Of a DNA stretch of 64,000 bases, positions 34,964 through 43,516 are shown piece after piece; the stretch's first letter is position 1; each line of letters begins with the position of its first letter. The stretch lies in contig CAVFNZ010000001.1 in assembly GCA_963624095.1 (NCBI GenBank), positions 1-64,000 of the forward strand, written 5' to 3'. The position numbers and the translations under genes are program-made. Under the pieces are notes generated by a model that worked only from the letters and a program-made list of their open reading frames with translations, was not told the DNA's origin and did not search any database. The DNA comes from Phocaeicola_A sp963624095 (lineage in GTDB: Bacteria; Bacteroidota; Bacteroidia; Bacteroidales; Bacteroidaceae).

Positions 34964-36442
34964 TTAAACAATGCGGTGTTTCTCGTGTCCTTCCACGTAG
35001 ATGGCACTGAACGGGCGGGCGGGACAGAGGTTCTCGCAGGCTCCGCAGCCGATGCAGCGTTCGGTATTGACGACCGGTACCATGGGCGATTGCTCATTGT
35101 CGGGGTCGGAGTTGACCATCGTGATGGCTCTGGCTGGACAGTGGCGTGCGCAGTTGCCGCACGCTACGCCGTCGGTCAGTGGGATGCAGTTCTTGCGTAC
35201 CCACACGGCGTGGCCTATTTGTATGGCAGTCTTGTCCGCCCTCGTGATAGGCCGTATGGCTCCGGCGGGGCAGACCTCACCGCACTTCGTACATTCCGGT
35301 CGGCAGTAGCCCCGCTCGTACGACATAATAGGTTGCATCAAGGTCGTCAGCCCCGTGGATGGGCGCAACACGTCATTGGGGCAAACCGTGACACAGAGTT
35401 GGCAGGCGGTGCAATGACGCGCCATATTGTTGGCCGAGAGCGACCCCGGAGGGGTGATGGCCGTCTGGCGTTCGGGGGCAATCTTATCGGCAATGGCTGC
35501 CAATCCGCCATCCACCTTTTTCTTTTCTTGGGCCATTGCCATTGTCGAGGCGGCTACGGCTGTGCCGATGACGAAAGTCCGTCGACTTGCGTCCACCGCT
35601 ATCGGCTCGATATTCCCTTTCGGGTGACTGAATGAGATGGCGCCTTTGCGGCAGACACCGATGCAGTTGCCGCAAGTGACGCAGCGGGAGTAGTCCACCG
35701 TGTGGTTCTTGCTATCTATGCACGCTGCCTTGCAACTGCGTTCGCACAATCCGCATTGGTTGCATTTGGAGGTGTCCACATGAATCTTCAACCAAGAGAA
35801 GCGGGCAAGGAAACCCAACACGGTGCCGACGGGACAGATGGTGTTGCAATAGGTGCGTCCGTTGCGCCACGCCAGCACGATGAGTGCTACGAAGGTGACG
35901 GCAGCAATCACGAACGTGGGCAGACTACGCATCCACACCTCCTTCTCATAGAAGGCATAGCTGTTCTGTCGCTCCGCCAGATAGGCCAATGCGTTATTCC
36001 CCCAGTCGTAGAGAGGAGCGAACAGATTCTGTACGATGCGCCCGTAGGAGCTGTAGGGAGCCAACAACGCCACAAGCGACCCAATGCCCACCAGGACGGC
36101 GACTACGAACAGGACCAACACCGCATAGCGCAGCCAGCACTTGGCCGGGCTGTAGCTGAAGCGGTATTTCTTCTTTTTTCGTCGCCCGCTTAAGGCGGAG
36201 ATAACATCTTGGAACACGCCCAGCGGACAGATGACCGAACAATAGATTCGCCCGAAGAGGAGGGTCAGTACGAGAAGCCCCAGTATCACGCCCGCGTTGA
36301 GGGCCAGCACGGCAGGCAAGAGCTGAATCTTCGCCAACCATCCGAACCACGCATGGAGCGTACCGGTGAAATCGAGAAACAAGGCCGTGATGAGTAGAAA
36401 CGTCACCGAGGCCAACGCCAGTCTTATGTTACGTAACGTCAT
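34964..36442 (-). CDS. NapH/NapG-like fused 4Fe-4S membrane protein with internal Tat motif
   Basis: A 492-aa protein. The N-terminal half resembles NapH: four membrane segments, two CxxxCP motifs (RIYCSVICPLG, RTYCNTICPVG) and two cytoplasmic [4Fe-4S] motifs (CNQCGLCERSC, CVTCGNCIGVC). At about residue 289 an internal twin-arginine signal appears (SRRTFVIGTAVAASTMAMA), followed by a second, NapG-like ferredoxin domain with four Cys-rich motifs (CTACQLCVTVCP, CTKCGEVCP, CGNCARHCP, CIGCGACENLCP). The C-terminal half should therefore be moved across the membrane by Tat. The start is ATG 36442; the upstream TTG at 36463 is rejected. It is first in the operon and probably delivers quinol electrons to the periplasm. 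Confidence 0.85.
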   Translation of the reverse strand: MTLRNIRLALASVTFLLITALFLDFTGTLHAWFGWLAKIQLLPAVLALNAGVILGLLVLTLLFGRIYCSVICPLGVFQDVISALSGRRKKKKYRFSYSPAKCWLRYAVLVLFVVAVLVGIGSLVALLAPYSSYGRIVQNLFAPLYDWGNNALAYLAERQNSYAFYEKEVWMRSLPTFVIAAVTFVALIVLAWRNGRTYCNTICPVGTVLGFLARFSWLKIHVDTSKCNQCGLCERSCKAACIDSKNHTVDYSRCVTCGNCIGVCRKGAISFSHPKGNIEPIAVDASRRTFVIGTAVAASTMAMAQEKKKVDGGLAAIADKIAPERQTAITPPGSLSANNMARHCTACQLCVTVCPNDVLRPSTGLTTLMQPIMSYERGYCRPECTKCGEVCPAGAIRPITRADKTAIQIGHAVWVRKNCIPLTDGVACGNCARHCPARAITMVNSDPDNEQSPMVPVVNTERCIGCGACENLCPARPFSAIYVEGHEKHRIV

Positions 36443-36484
36443 AGGTAATAAGTAAGGTATCAAGTATGATAAGTTTGTTGACTA

Positions 36485-36492
36485 CAAAGGTA
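36485..36492 (-). promoter_or_regulatory. -7 box of the Tat/Fe-S operon
   Basis: The minus strand reads TACCTTTG, 43 bp before ATG 36442. The remaining intergenic sequence to 36629 shows no gene. Confidence 0.55.
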
Positions 36493-36629
36493 CAACAATT
36501 TATCTATTCCTACTTGTACCCAATTTACTGAATTTAGTACCATGATTACCGCAACGAGCTTTGCGAGAGGTCCGTCCTCTACCGTATTTCCAGAAATGAA
36601 TGAGTTTTTAGGAAAGAATTATCCCTTAC

Positions 36630-37634
36630 CTATAACTCCCGGATTTGTTTTTCTGTCAATCCCGTGGCGGTCACAATCTGGTCAACGCTGAGACTCATGG
36701 CTTTTAGGCTGCGGGCTATTGAAAATCGTTCTTCTTCACGTCCCTCTTCACGTCCCTCTTCACGCCCCTCTTCACGTCCTTCCGCACGTCCTTCCGCACG
36801 TCCCTCCGCACGTCCCTCCGCGCGTCCTTCCTTGAGCCCCTGGATGTGGCCTTCAACACGGCCTTCTTCATAACCGTCGTCGCGGCTCGTGTCGAAGAGG
36901 CTGCGCATGTGGCGCACTGACTCCATATAGCGGTAATAGGCTCGTTTGTCTTTCTCGGGCAGGGAGTCCACGCGCAAGTACTCACGCGCCTCGGTAAGAC
37001 CGGCAGCTTGGGTCGTGTCACTAATCTTTCCCGTCTTGAGGAACTCTATCCATTCGTCAAGAGGCGTGGTGGCGACCTTGTCAAAGTCGTTCACCCGCAG
37101 GATGTAGTACTCCGGGAACAACTCGCCTGCGTCTCTCCGCCGGTTGGTATCCGTTTCCTTTATGCCCAGGAATTTCTCGCTTTGGTGGGCGGACAGCTTA
37201 AGCAAGTCGTGGGGTGCATGAATTCCCTTGAACTCGGTTCTCCCGTGATAGACATAGTCCTTTCCTTGGCCGAGCTCAAAGTAGACGATGTTGATGGAGT
37301 AGATTTTCCGCACCTTGTCGTAGGGGTCACCTTTGCCGATGTATTCCGTAATGGCCTTGGACACCCCGTATAACATGCGGTGAAAATAGGTTATCTCGTG
37401 GCTGTTTTGTATCTCGATGATTATCAACTCTCCGTTCTCGCTCTCCGCGAGGATGTCCACACGGTTATACTTGTCCAGCTCTTCCTCTTGGTTGCTTTCG
37501 CTTTCGAGGAAGCGTTGGATAACCATCTTCTTCCCCAACAGGGAAAAAAGCAATCCCTCCAAAACCGCATGGTTGGTCTTGTTTCGGAGCAGGCGTTTCA
37601 TCGCCCAGTCAAATCGGATATAATTGTCTTCCAT
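36630..37634 (-). CDS. Rpn/PDDEXK-family transposase-like nuclease
   Basis: A 334-aa protein of the Rpn/YhgA-like PD-(D/E)XK group (recombination-promoting nuclease or 'PDDEXK family transposase'). The N-terminus MEDNYIRFDWAMKRLLRNKTN and the core YNRVDILAE ... LIIIEIQNS (Asp and ExQ of the fold) are characteristic. The C-terminal region is a run of EGRA and EGRE tetrads (residues about 268-299), followed by a helical end. ATG 37634 is chosen because the promoter at 37692-37723 overlaps the upstream TTG start. These genes are often found in several copies in Bacteroidales genomes. Confidence 0.88.
   Translation of the reverse strand: MEDNYIRFDWAMKRLLRNKTNHAVLEGLLFSLLGKKMVIQRFLESESNQEEELDKYNRVDILAESENGELIIIEIQNSHEITYFHRMLYGVSKAITEYIGKGDPYDKVRKIYSINIVYFELGQGKDYVYHGRTEFKGIHAPHDLLKLSAHQSEKFLGIKETDTNRRRDAGELFPEYYILRVNDFDKVATTPLDEWIEFLKTGKISDTTQAAGLTEAREYLRVDSLPEKDKRAYYRYMESVRHMRSLFDTSRDDGYEEGRVEGHIQGLKEGRAEGRAEGRAEGRAEGREEGREEGREEGREEERFSIARSLKAMSLSVDQIVTATGLTEKQIREL
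36735..36830 (-). repeat. Eight in-frame copies of a 12-nt repeat (EGRA x4, EGRE x4)
   Basis: Ninety-six nt consist of a 12-nt unit encoding Glu-Gly-Arg-Ala, then Glu-Gly-Arg-Glu. The unit is a multiple of three, so copy-number change would keep the frame and alter only the length of a charged helical linker. Confidence 0.9.
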
Positions 37635-37691
37635 ATTGTCTCTATCGTTATGGTTTATAACTGACGCTATCTGTCCGTAGGTTAGCGTTGA

Positions 37692-37723
37692 CAAATGTAC
37701 GGATTATTTTATCTACCTCCAAA
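37692..37723 (-). promoter_or_regulatory. Promoter of the Rpn-like nuclease gene
   Basis: On the minus strand TTTG (37720-37723), a 20-bp spacer and TACATTTG (37692-37699) form a full-consensus promoter. It fixes the gene start at 37634 and gives a leader of about 50 nt. Confidence 0.7.
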
Positions 37724-37822
37724 TTTTAGTCTGAATTCCATCAAAAGTCTCTCTTTCACTCTTTGATACATATATCTCTTACGGGTTATGGGTTGTTGAT
37801 GGACTACCTTGTGACTGATAGG

Positions 37823-37942
37823 AAGCGATTGTCATGCATCAAGAATCCGCTTCATTATGGTTGTTGACAGCTGTCGTGAAGTTGTTTGTCAGCTGTCGAA
37901 CGTTTGTTTGACAGATGTCGTAAAGTTGTTTGTCAGCTGACG
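37823..37942. repeat. Array C: four TGACAGCTGTCG-type palindromes, exact 22-bp period
   Basis: TGACAGCTGTCG (37865-37876), TGTCAGCTGTCG (37887-37898), TGACAGATGTCG (37909-37920) and TGTCAGCTGACG (37931-37942) are separated by 10-bp spacers (tgaagttgtt, aacgtttgtt, taaagttgtt). Centres are 37870.5, 37892.5, 37914.5 and 37936.5. Upstream, GAAGCGATT (37822-37830) and GAATCCGCTTC (37843-37853) sit near the preceding lattice points and recall the AAGCGG heptamers of array A. The array lies between divergent genes (Rpn-like and THUMP-like). The rest of 37635-38149 shows only two promoters. Confidence 0.85.
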
Positions 37943-38113
37943 AACCCTCTAATCGAACGCTTTCTTGCGTCGTTACAATAGGTATCTTGTCAGATTAGAA
38001 AGGGCTTTTGGGAAATACACTCATGACCATGATGACGACTACCCACATGACTATCTCACATGACTTGCTGAGGTAAAAAAGAGTGGGAATAAGGTCTTCA
38101 TCGCAAAAAACAT

Positions 38114-38121
38114 TACTTTTG
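38114..38121 (+). promoter_or_regulatory. -7 box of the THUMP-like methyltransferase gene
   Basis: TACTTTTG matches TAnnTTTG, 28 bp before ATG 38150. Confidence 0.55.
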
Positions 38122-38149
38122 TATTCCGTAACAAAAGTCGGACAGAAAC

Positions 38150-39385
38150 ATGGAACTATCGGAAAAAACAATCGATTTCATCAAACAGAATGCGGAAGCG
38201 GATGTTCGTGTATTAGCCCTGAAGACCAAGCGTGTGGAGGGAGTGGACTTGCCTCTTGCCCTTACACAGATAGCCGGGCGACAGACAGCGCGAAAGAAGC
38301 TGCCCACATGGGGAATGACGGATGGTATCCTCTATGCTCCGCACCTGCCGTTGGAACAATGTTCATCCGAAATCACCGCACGCTACAAAGCCACGCTCGT
38401 CAGAGGCGAGAGCTTTGCAGACCTTTCCGCAGGCTTCGGCGTGGATTGTTTCTTCCTCTCCGCACAGAAACGTCGGGCGGTCTATGTGGAACGACAAGCT
38501 CTGCTTTGCGACATCGCGCGGCATAATTTTCCGCTACTCCGTAAAGACTCTGAAATCGAGGTGGTGAATGCCGACTGTACGGAGTATCTGCATCAGATGG
38601 CGAAGGTGGACTGTCTATACATTGACCCGGCCCGGCGGGATTTACACGGACGTAAAACAGTGGCTATTGCCGATTGTGAACCGGACATCTGCAAACTCGA
38701 ACCGTTGTTGTTGGAAAAGGGGGAGACGGTACTTGTCAAACTATCCCCGATGTTGGACATTACTCAAGCCTTACGCAGCCTCTCTTTTGTTAAGGATGTT
38801 TATGTCGTTTCGGTGCAGAACGAGTGTAAGGAACTCCTGCTTCGCCTCTCCTTGGACAAGGTCGAGGATGCTCCCCGCATACACTGCGTCAACCTGTGGC
38901 CACGGCATGAACAGGAAAACGCCCTGTTTACTTTACCGGACGGGATAGGAATATACTGCTCATCTTTTAGCTTTACCCCAAACGAGGAAACCACTGCTAC
39001 CGTGGCGTACACCGACTCCGTGGGGTCATACCTTTATGAGCCGAACGCTTCGCTGCTGAAAGCGGGTGTCTACAATAGTGTGGGCATCCGGTACGGCCTA
39101 CTGAAGCTACACCCCAACAGTCACCTCTATACAGGGGAAACATATCAGCCCGATTTCCCCGGCCGTTGTTTCTCTGTAGAACAAATTCGGGGCTTTGGCA
39201 AGAAAGACCTGAAAGCCTTGGCAGCGTTGAAGCAGGCCAATGTAACGGTGCGCAACTTCCCCTCTTCCGTGAATGAGTTGCGCAAGAAACTGCATTTGAC
39301 GGACGGAGGCGATACCTATCTCTTCGCCACAACACTTGCCGCGGGTGAGAAGGTTCTCCTCCAGTGCCGTAAAGGTAAAAAGTAA
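38150..39385 (+). CDS. THUMP-like-domain class I methyltransferase
   Basis: A 411-aa cytoplasmic protein. The SAM-binding Rossmann region shows motif I ADLSAGFGVDCFFLSA (about residues 88-103) and the motif IV-like YIDPARRD (about 157-164), typical of RNA or DNA methyltransferases of the THUMP-like family. The C-terminal part (about 320-411) would be the THUMP-like RNA-binding domain. The target is unknown; RNA is likely. It is a single gene, convergent with the CcsBA-type gene 15 bp away. Confidence 0.82.
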   Translation: MELSEKTIDFIKQNAEADVRVLALKTKRVEGVDLPLALTQIAGRQTARKKLPTWGMTDGILYAPHLPLEQCSSEITARYKATLVRGESFADLSAGFGVDCFFLSAQKRRAVYVERQALLCDIARHNFPLLRKDSEIEVVNADCTEYLHQMAKVDCLYIDPARRDLHGRKTVAIADCEPDICKLEPLLLEKGETVLVKLSPMLDITQALRSLSFVKDVYVVSVQNECKELLLRLSLDKVEDAPRIHCVNLWPRHEQENALFTLPDGIGIYCSSFSFTPNEETTATVAYTDSVGSYLYEPNASLLKAGVYNSVGIRYGLLKLHPNSHLYTGETYQPDFPGRCFSVEQIRGFGKKDLKALAALKQANVTVRNFPSSVNELRKKLHLTDGGDTYLFATTLAAGEKVLLQCRKGKK

Positions 39386-39402
39386 GGGGTTGAATATCCC
39401 CT
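39385..39402. terminator. Small hairpin between convergent genes
   Basis: AGGGG (39385-39389) pairs with CCCCT (39398-39402). It overlaps both stop codons. The stem is only 5 bp, so terminator function is uncertain. Confidence 0.35.
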
Positions 39403-41731
39403 ACGCATAGCTGTGCATGCCGCCTAACAGGAAGTTCACACCGAAGTAGGTGATGAGTACACTGAGGAAGGCGATGACGGTGAACAGATGGAAGAACAGG
39501 GGACGACGAAACCGATCTAATGATGCCGTATGTAGGGCGAATGAGTAGATGAGCAGCGTGATGAGAGCCCACACTTCCTTGGGGTCCCAACCCCAATAAC
39601 GACCCCAGGAGACATTGGCCCATACGGCTCCGATGAAGATACCCGTGGCCAGGCAGAAGACGGCAGGGTAGAGCAGGATGCGGCTCAACACTTGCAGCCG
39701 TTCTATCTCCTCATTGTGCGACCCCTTGGAACTGCATAGCACCAGTGCCGTTACGCCATTGAGCATCATAAAAGCCAACAGGGCATAGGCCACCATGATG
39801 ACCATTACATGCAGACTCAGAAGGGGTGACGAGAGGACTGGCATCAGTTGTGTGATTGGTGGGTTGGCTTCGCCAAAGCGTGCCACCATTAGTGCCAAAC
39901 CGCAGACCAGGAACCCGAAGGCGGTAGCTGCGGCTAATCGACGCTGCATCACGAACGACAGCAACAAGGCGCATACCGCCATGCACTGCATCGTTTCGTA
40001 TCCGTTAGACATCGGTAGGTGGTGGCTCACATATCCGCGCAGACAGAGTAATAGCGCCAAGAACACGCAGATGACACCCCCGAAGAGCTGTATCCATAGC
40101 TCAACTTTCGTTGCTTTGTGGGATTCGCATGCTCTTTTCTCAACCTCTCCCTTCCCGTCTGCATTTTCGTTTCTTGGAGGGAGGCCGTTAGCCTCTTTCT
40201 TTTGGCCGTTGGGGATATTATTCGGTTGGTCATTTGTTTCTTCCTCTTTCCTCGCAATTATCTTACGGAGGTAACGAGCGAAGCTCATGATACCCAGCAG
40301 TATGCAGACGACGGCGATGGGGAGGTTGCGGTTGAGTTGGTTATAGAGCAGTTCGGCTTGGATGCGACTTTCCGAGGGGAGTTGATTGCCGCCTTCGGAT
40401 TGTTGGAACTTACGCAGCTTCTTTAACACTTCCAACGTACGTCCCGTGTTGCCCATCGCGACTTGTTCACCCAGATAACTCATGCTTTTGTGGATGAAGA
40501 GGGATTTCTCCGCCTCCATCGCTGCGGGCAGTTGGTCTGCCGGTGAGTACCAACGCAGTGCCTGTGAACTGTCCGTATGGCACGGGAAGAGCTTCAGCAG
40601 GCTTCCTGTGCAGACCATACTCACTAAGTTGAACTTCTCGTTGGCTTCTTCTATGGCGCGTTTGTCCTTCGGACTGTCCGGGGTACGCAGTGCCTGCTCC
40701 AGCTTGTAGCCATGCAAGTCCACGAAGTCACGCAGTGAGGCATAGTCTCCCTCGATTCCCAATAACGAGCGTACCCGTTCATTTTTGATGCGGATTATGG
40801 GCTCTTCTTTCCACTGGTCGTAGTAGAACACCCATCCGCTCAGCACTTGGTCGGCTGTCAGTCCGCGGTACGAGTTCTTGCCGCAGAGCTTTACCGTGAA
40901 GTCATGTGCCAGCGTTTGCAACGGGCATACCCGTTCGTTGTAGTACACATAGAGCCGTCCCCATTCCGCTGCCGCTTCCTTCGGAAGGGATTTTGGCTCT
41001 GCGGCGAGAATCGGGGTGGGTAGCAGTAGTAATACGGCGAGTGCGCCTTTGCGCAATAACGGATGGCGCAGTAACTGACGGAACTGGCTTCCTTTTTGGA
41101 AGAAAAAAAGAATCATGTAGAGGAGCAGCAATGCGTAGCCGGTATAAGAGAGGAAGATGCCGTAGGGGTCGTGCGCCACGGAGAGGGTAGTGCCCCTTCC
41201 GTCGCTGTCGTAGCGTGACTGATAGAAGCGGTAGTGTCGGTAGTTGCAAATGCGGTTCATCGCTACCTGCTCCTCGTGGCGTTCATTGCCATCGATGATG
41301 GTCAGTTCGCTCACGAAATCCATCGGGGCTTGCGTGCCGGGGTAGTAATCCAAATGAAAAGCTTTCAGTGTCAGTCCAAAGGGTAGGGCATGCGTCTCTC
41401 CGTTGTTGTCCGTGAACGTGCTGATGGCATCTTCGCCTTGACGCAGATGGATGCTGCCGTACTGCCCCGTACAGTAGGTGATGAACCCTCCTGTCAGGAT
41501 AATTCCAAAAGAGAGGTGCAACCCGAAGGTCGCTGCTTTCCGTTGCACCTTTTGCCGCAGCAGATAGCAGAGGCTGAATAGGGCGGCGACACCCCATAGT
41601 CCCACAAACAAAGGTGATTCGTAGACGAAATGAGTGACGAAGTCCGTCCCGTAACATTTCTCCACTACCGTGGCACTTGCCAGTATTATCACCAGCAAGG
41701 CGGTCAGTCCAAAAGATAGCGTTCTCATCAT
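39401..41731 (-). CDS. Cytochrome c biogenesis protein, ResB-CcsA fusion
   Basis: A system II haem lyase that carries haem across the membrane and attaches it to CxxCH motifs of periplasmic apocytochromes. ATG 41731 gives 776 aa; an in-frame GTG nine codons upstream is less likely. The N-terminal part is ResB-like (membrane segments near 10-90, then a periplasmic domain), and the C-terminal part is CcsA with the Trp-rich haem site WGRYWGWDPKEVWALI. Just upstream in the same direction lies a di-haem CxxCH lipoprotein gene, a likely client. Confidence 0.92.
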   Translation of the reverse strand: MMRTLSFGLTALLVIILASATVVEKCYGTDFVTHFVYESPLFVGLWGVAALFSLCYLLRQKVQRKAATFGLHLSFGIILTGGFITYCTGQYGSIHLRQGEDAISTFTDNNGETHALPFGLTLKAFHLDYYPGTQAPMDFVSELTIIDGNERHEEQVAMNRICNYRHYRFYQSRYDSDGRGTTLSVAHDPYGIFLSYTGYALLLLYMILFFFQKGSQFRQLLRHPLLRKGALAVLLLLPTPILAAEPKSLPKEAAAEWGRLYVYYNERVCPLQTLAHDFTVKLCGKNSYRGLTADQVLSGWVFYYDQWKEEPIIRIKNERVRSLLGIEGDYASLRDFVDLHGYKLEQALRTPDSPKDKRAIEEANEKFNLVSMVCTGSLLKLFPCHTDSSQALRWYSPADQLPAAMEAEKSLFIHKSMSYLGEQVAMGNTGRTLEVLKKLRKFQQSEGGNQLPSESRIQAELLYNQLNRNLPIAVVCILLGIMSFARYLRKIIARKEEETNDQPNNIPNGQKKEANGLPPRNENADGKGEVEKRACESHKATKVELWIQLFGGVICVFLALLLCLRGYVSHHLPMSNGYETMQCMAVCALLLSFVMQRRLAAATAFGFLVCGLALMVARFGEANPPITQLMPVLSSPLLSLHVMVIMVAYALLAFMMLNGVTALVLCSSKGSHNEEIERLQVLSRILLYPAVFCLATGIFIGAVWANVSWGRYWGWDPKEVWALITLLIYSFALHTASLDRFRRPLFFHLFTVIAFLSVLITYFGVNFLLGGMHSYA

Positions 41732-41760
41732 CGTTTTTGGTTTATGGCTGAATGACACGA

Positions 41761-41810
41761 AGAGGTTGGGATTGGGTCTTCCCTATGAGAAGACCTGTTT
41801 CCCAACCTCT
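41761..41810 (-). terminator. Two-tier hairpin between di-haem gene and CcsBA-type gene
   Basis: An outer stem AGAGGTTGGGA (41761-41771) / TCCCAACCTCT (41800-41810) encloses an inner stem GGTCTTC (41775-41781) / GAAGACC (41789-41795). No T run follows on the minus strand. It may be a partial terminator or an mRNA-processing/stability structure that sets different levels of the two flanking genes. Confidence 0.65.
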
Positions 41811-41828
41811 CGCTTGTATAGATAAGAC

Positions 41829-43490
41829 TTAGATGGCATCCAAGAATTTCACAATGGCGGCGCGTTCCTCCTTTTTCAGGTTACGGAACTTCTCCACCGT
41901 GTAGCGTGCGTCGCTCTCGGAGTTCCCGTGCCACATGATGGCTTCCATGGTGGTGCGTGCGCGACAATCATGCAGACGATCGGCATAGGAAGATCCCGTA
42001 CATTTTTGGTGCAGTCCGCGTCCCCACAACGGGGTGGTGCGGCACCAACCGGTGCGGATATCGTTCTCCATGCAGAGCTTATGCTGCACCATGTCGGTGT
42101 AGGGCCAAATCTTTTGATTGGGGAAGCGCGGCAGACGGTCGTCGTCGTACTTGAAGAATTTGGCGGGGTCGCGTATGATGTCGCTGCCTGTAGTCCATGT
42201 CGGTCGGTGGCAATAGTCACATCCTATTTCCGAGAAGAGCTTCTTGCCCAACTGCACCTCTTCATCGTCCAAATCACGGGCGGCAGGCACGGCCAAACCT
42301 CGGTGCCAAACCATGAGGTCAATGAAGTCCTGATCGCTCATCTCTGCGTCCAGCGTCGTGGAGGTGAGGTAGTTCTTGATGTTGTCCTCCACATTGTCCG
42401 TGTGCCATTCGGGGTGTTTCTTCTCCGGGTCTATCTGTGCGATATAAGCGGGGAATCCGGCTTGAACCTCCGGGTCTTTCGACGAGTAAGTGGCGTAGGT
42501 GCCAGCCGCGTCCAGATAGTGGTAGCGGCGGTCGCTACGTGTCACGTTGGTGATGTTCCAGATAGCGTTGGCTCCGGCTGCGTCCTGCAACGGTCCGCGG
42601 CTCAGTGCGTAGGTGTAGCGCAACGGATAGAGTGTTCCGTCGCCCTGCTTGCTGTTGCTGTATTGTTTCACCCATTCCCCGTCCTTGAAGATGCTGGGGT
42701 TCAGTCCGTGCTTCAGGTAGCCGTCCTTCTCCTCTTGAGCGTATTGCGCCTTGATGTCGCTGTCTTCAATCGCGTCAATCAGTCCGGTACCATAGATGCC
42801 GATGGTGCTTTCGAGCAACACCTTGTAGTTGGCATCCGCTGCCGGGATTTCATATCCTTGGTTCACCACATAGAGGGCCTCTTTGGGCATCGTCACCTCC
42901 GGATAGCGCAGCTGATAGGATTCCCCGTCGGGAAATTTATTGCCCCATTCATCGGTGTATTCTTTCCACTCCACCCGAATCTTCGACCCGTCTACCGGAG
43001 CCTTGAAAGGTTTGGTGGCGTGCATCTGTGGCATACCGGCCAACCAGGTGACGTAACCGTTGGTACTCGGATTGAAGACCACTAAAAGATAACCGTTGCC
43101 TATTTCGTTGGTCTCGAAAGTGCCTGTAGGGATGCTCTTGCCGTGGCCGTATCCCGGATGGCAGTGCTGACACGAAGAACGCACATAGGCCGGACCCAGT
43201 CCGCTCCGCGTTCCTTCGGTGTTGCTGGTGAATGGTTTCTCGAACAGAGCCTCGCCGTGCTTGAAGGATTGGTACATGCCCGAGGACTCTATCACCGCTG
43301 CCGGCTGTTCATAGGCTGATGACGAGGCGTTGAACGAAGTTCCCAACTTGCCGCCCGTGTACCAGTCGTCGGCCAGTTCCTTCCCTTTGTCATCATCGTT
43401 TTCGCTGTTCCCGTTGTTGTCATCGCTGCACCCCCACAAGGAGATGAGACCCATGGCTACGGCGGGAATCCAAAGTTTGCTTTTCTTCAT
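41829..43490 (-). CDS. Di-haem oxidoreductase lipoprotein (DUF1111, peroxidase-like)
   Basis: A 553-aa lipoprotein (signal peptide with LWGC, Cys21) followed by an acidic Asp/Asn-rich linker. Two haem c motifs are visible: CQHCH (near residue 110) and CDYCH (near residue 420). The layout matches the DUF1111 'di-haem oxidoreductase, putative peroxidase' family often paired with imelysins. It could reduce peroxide or oxidise iron in the periplasm; activity is not known. It lies 26 bp after the imelysin gene. Confidence 0.87.
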   Translation of the reverse strand: MKKSKLWIPAVAMGLISLWGCSDDNNGNSENDDDKGKELADDWYTGGKLGTSFNASSSAYEQPAAVIESSGMYQSFKHGEALFEKPFTSNTEGTRSGLGPAYVRSSCQHCHPGYGHGKSIPTGTFETNEIGNGYLLVVFNPSTNGYVTWLAGMPQMHATKPFKAPVDGSKIRVEWKEYTDEWGNKFPDGESYQLRYPEVTMPKEALYVVNQGYEIPAADANYKVLLESTIGIYGTGLIDAIEDSDIKAQYAQEEKDGYLKHGLNPSIFKDGEWVKQYSNSKQGDGTLYPLRYTYALSRGPLQDAAGANAIWNITNVTRSDRRYHYLDAAGTYATYSSKDPEVQAGFPAYIAQIDPEKKHPEWHTDNVEDNIKNYLTSTTLDAEMSDQDFIDLMVWHRGLAVPAARDLDDEEVQLGKKLFSEIGCDYCHRPTWTTGSDIIRDPAKFFKYDDDRLPRFPNQKIWPYTDMVQHKLCMENDIRTGWCRTTPLWGRGLHQKCTGSSYADRLHDCRARTTMEAIMWHGNSESDARYTVEKFRNLKKEERAAIVKFLDAI

Positions 43491-43516
43491 TGTCGTTTAA
43501 TGTTTTTAGGGGTCTG

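Noticed and set aside
36630..37634. An insertion sequence around the 'PDDEXK transposase' gene
   Set aside because: No terminal inverted repeats or target-site duplications were seen at the edges; the gene has its own normal promoter.
41731..41758. GTG start at 41758 for the CcsBA-type gene
   Set aside because: Two ATG codons (41731, 41728) immediately precede the first hydrophobic segment and give a normal N-terminus.
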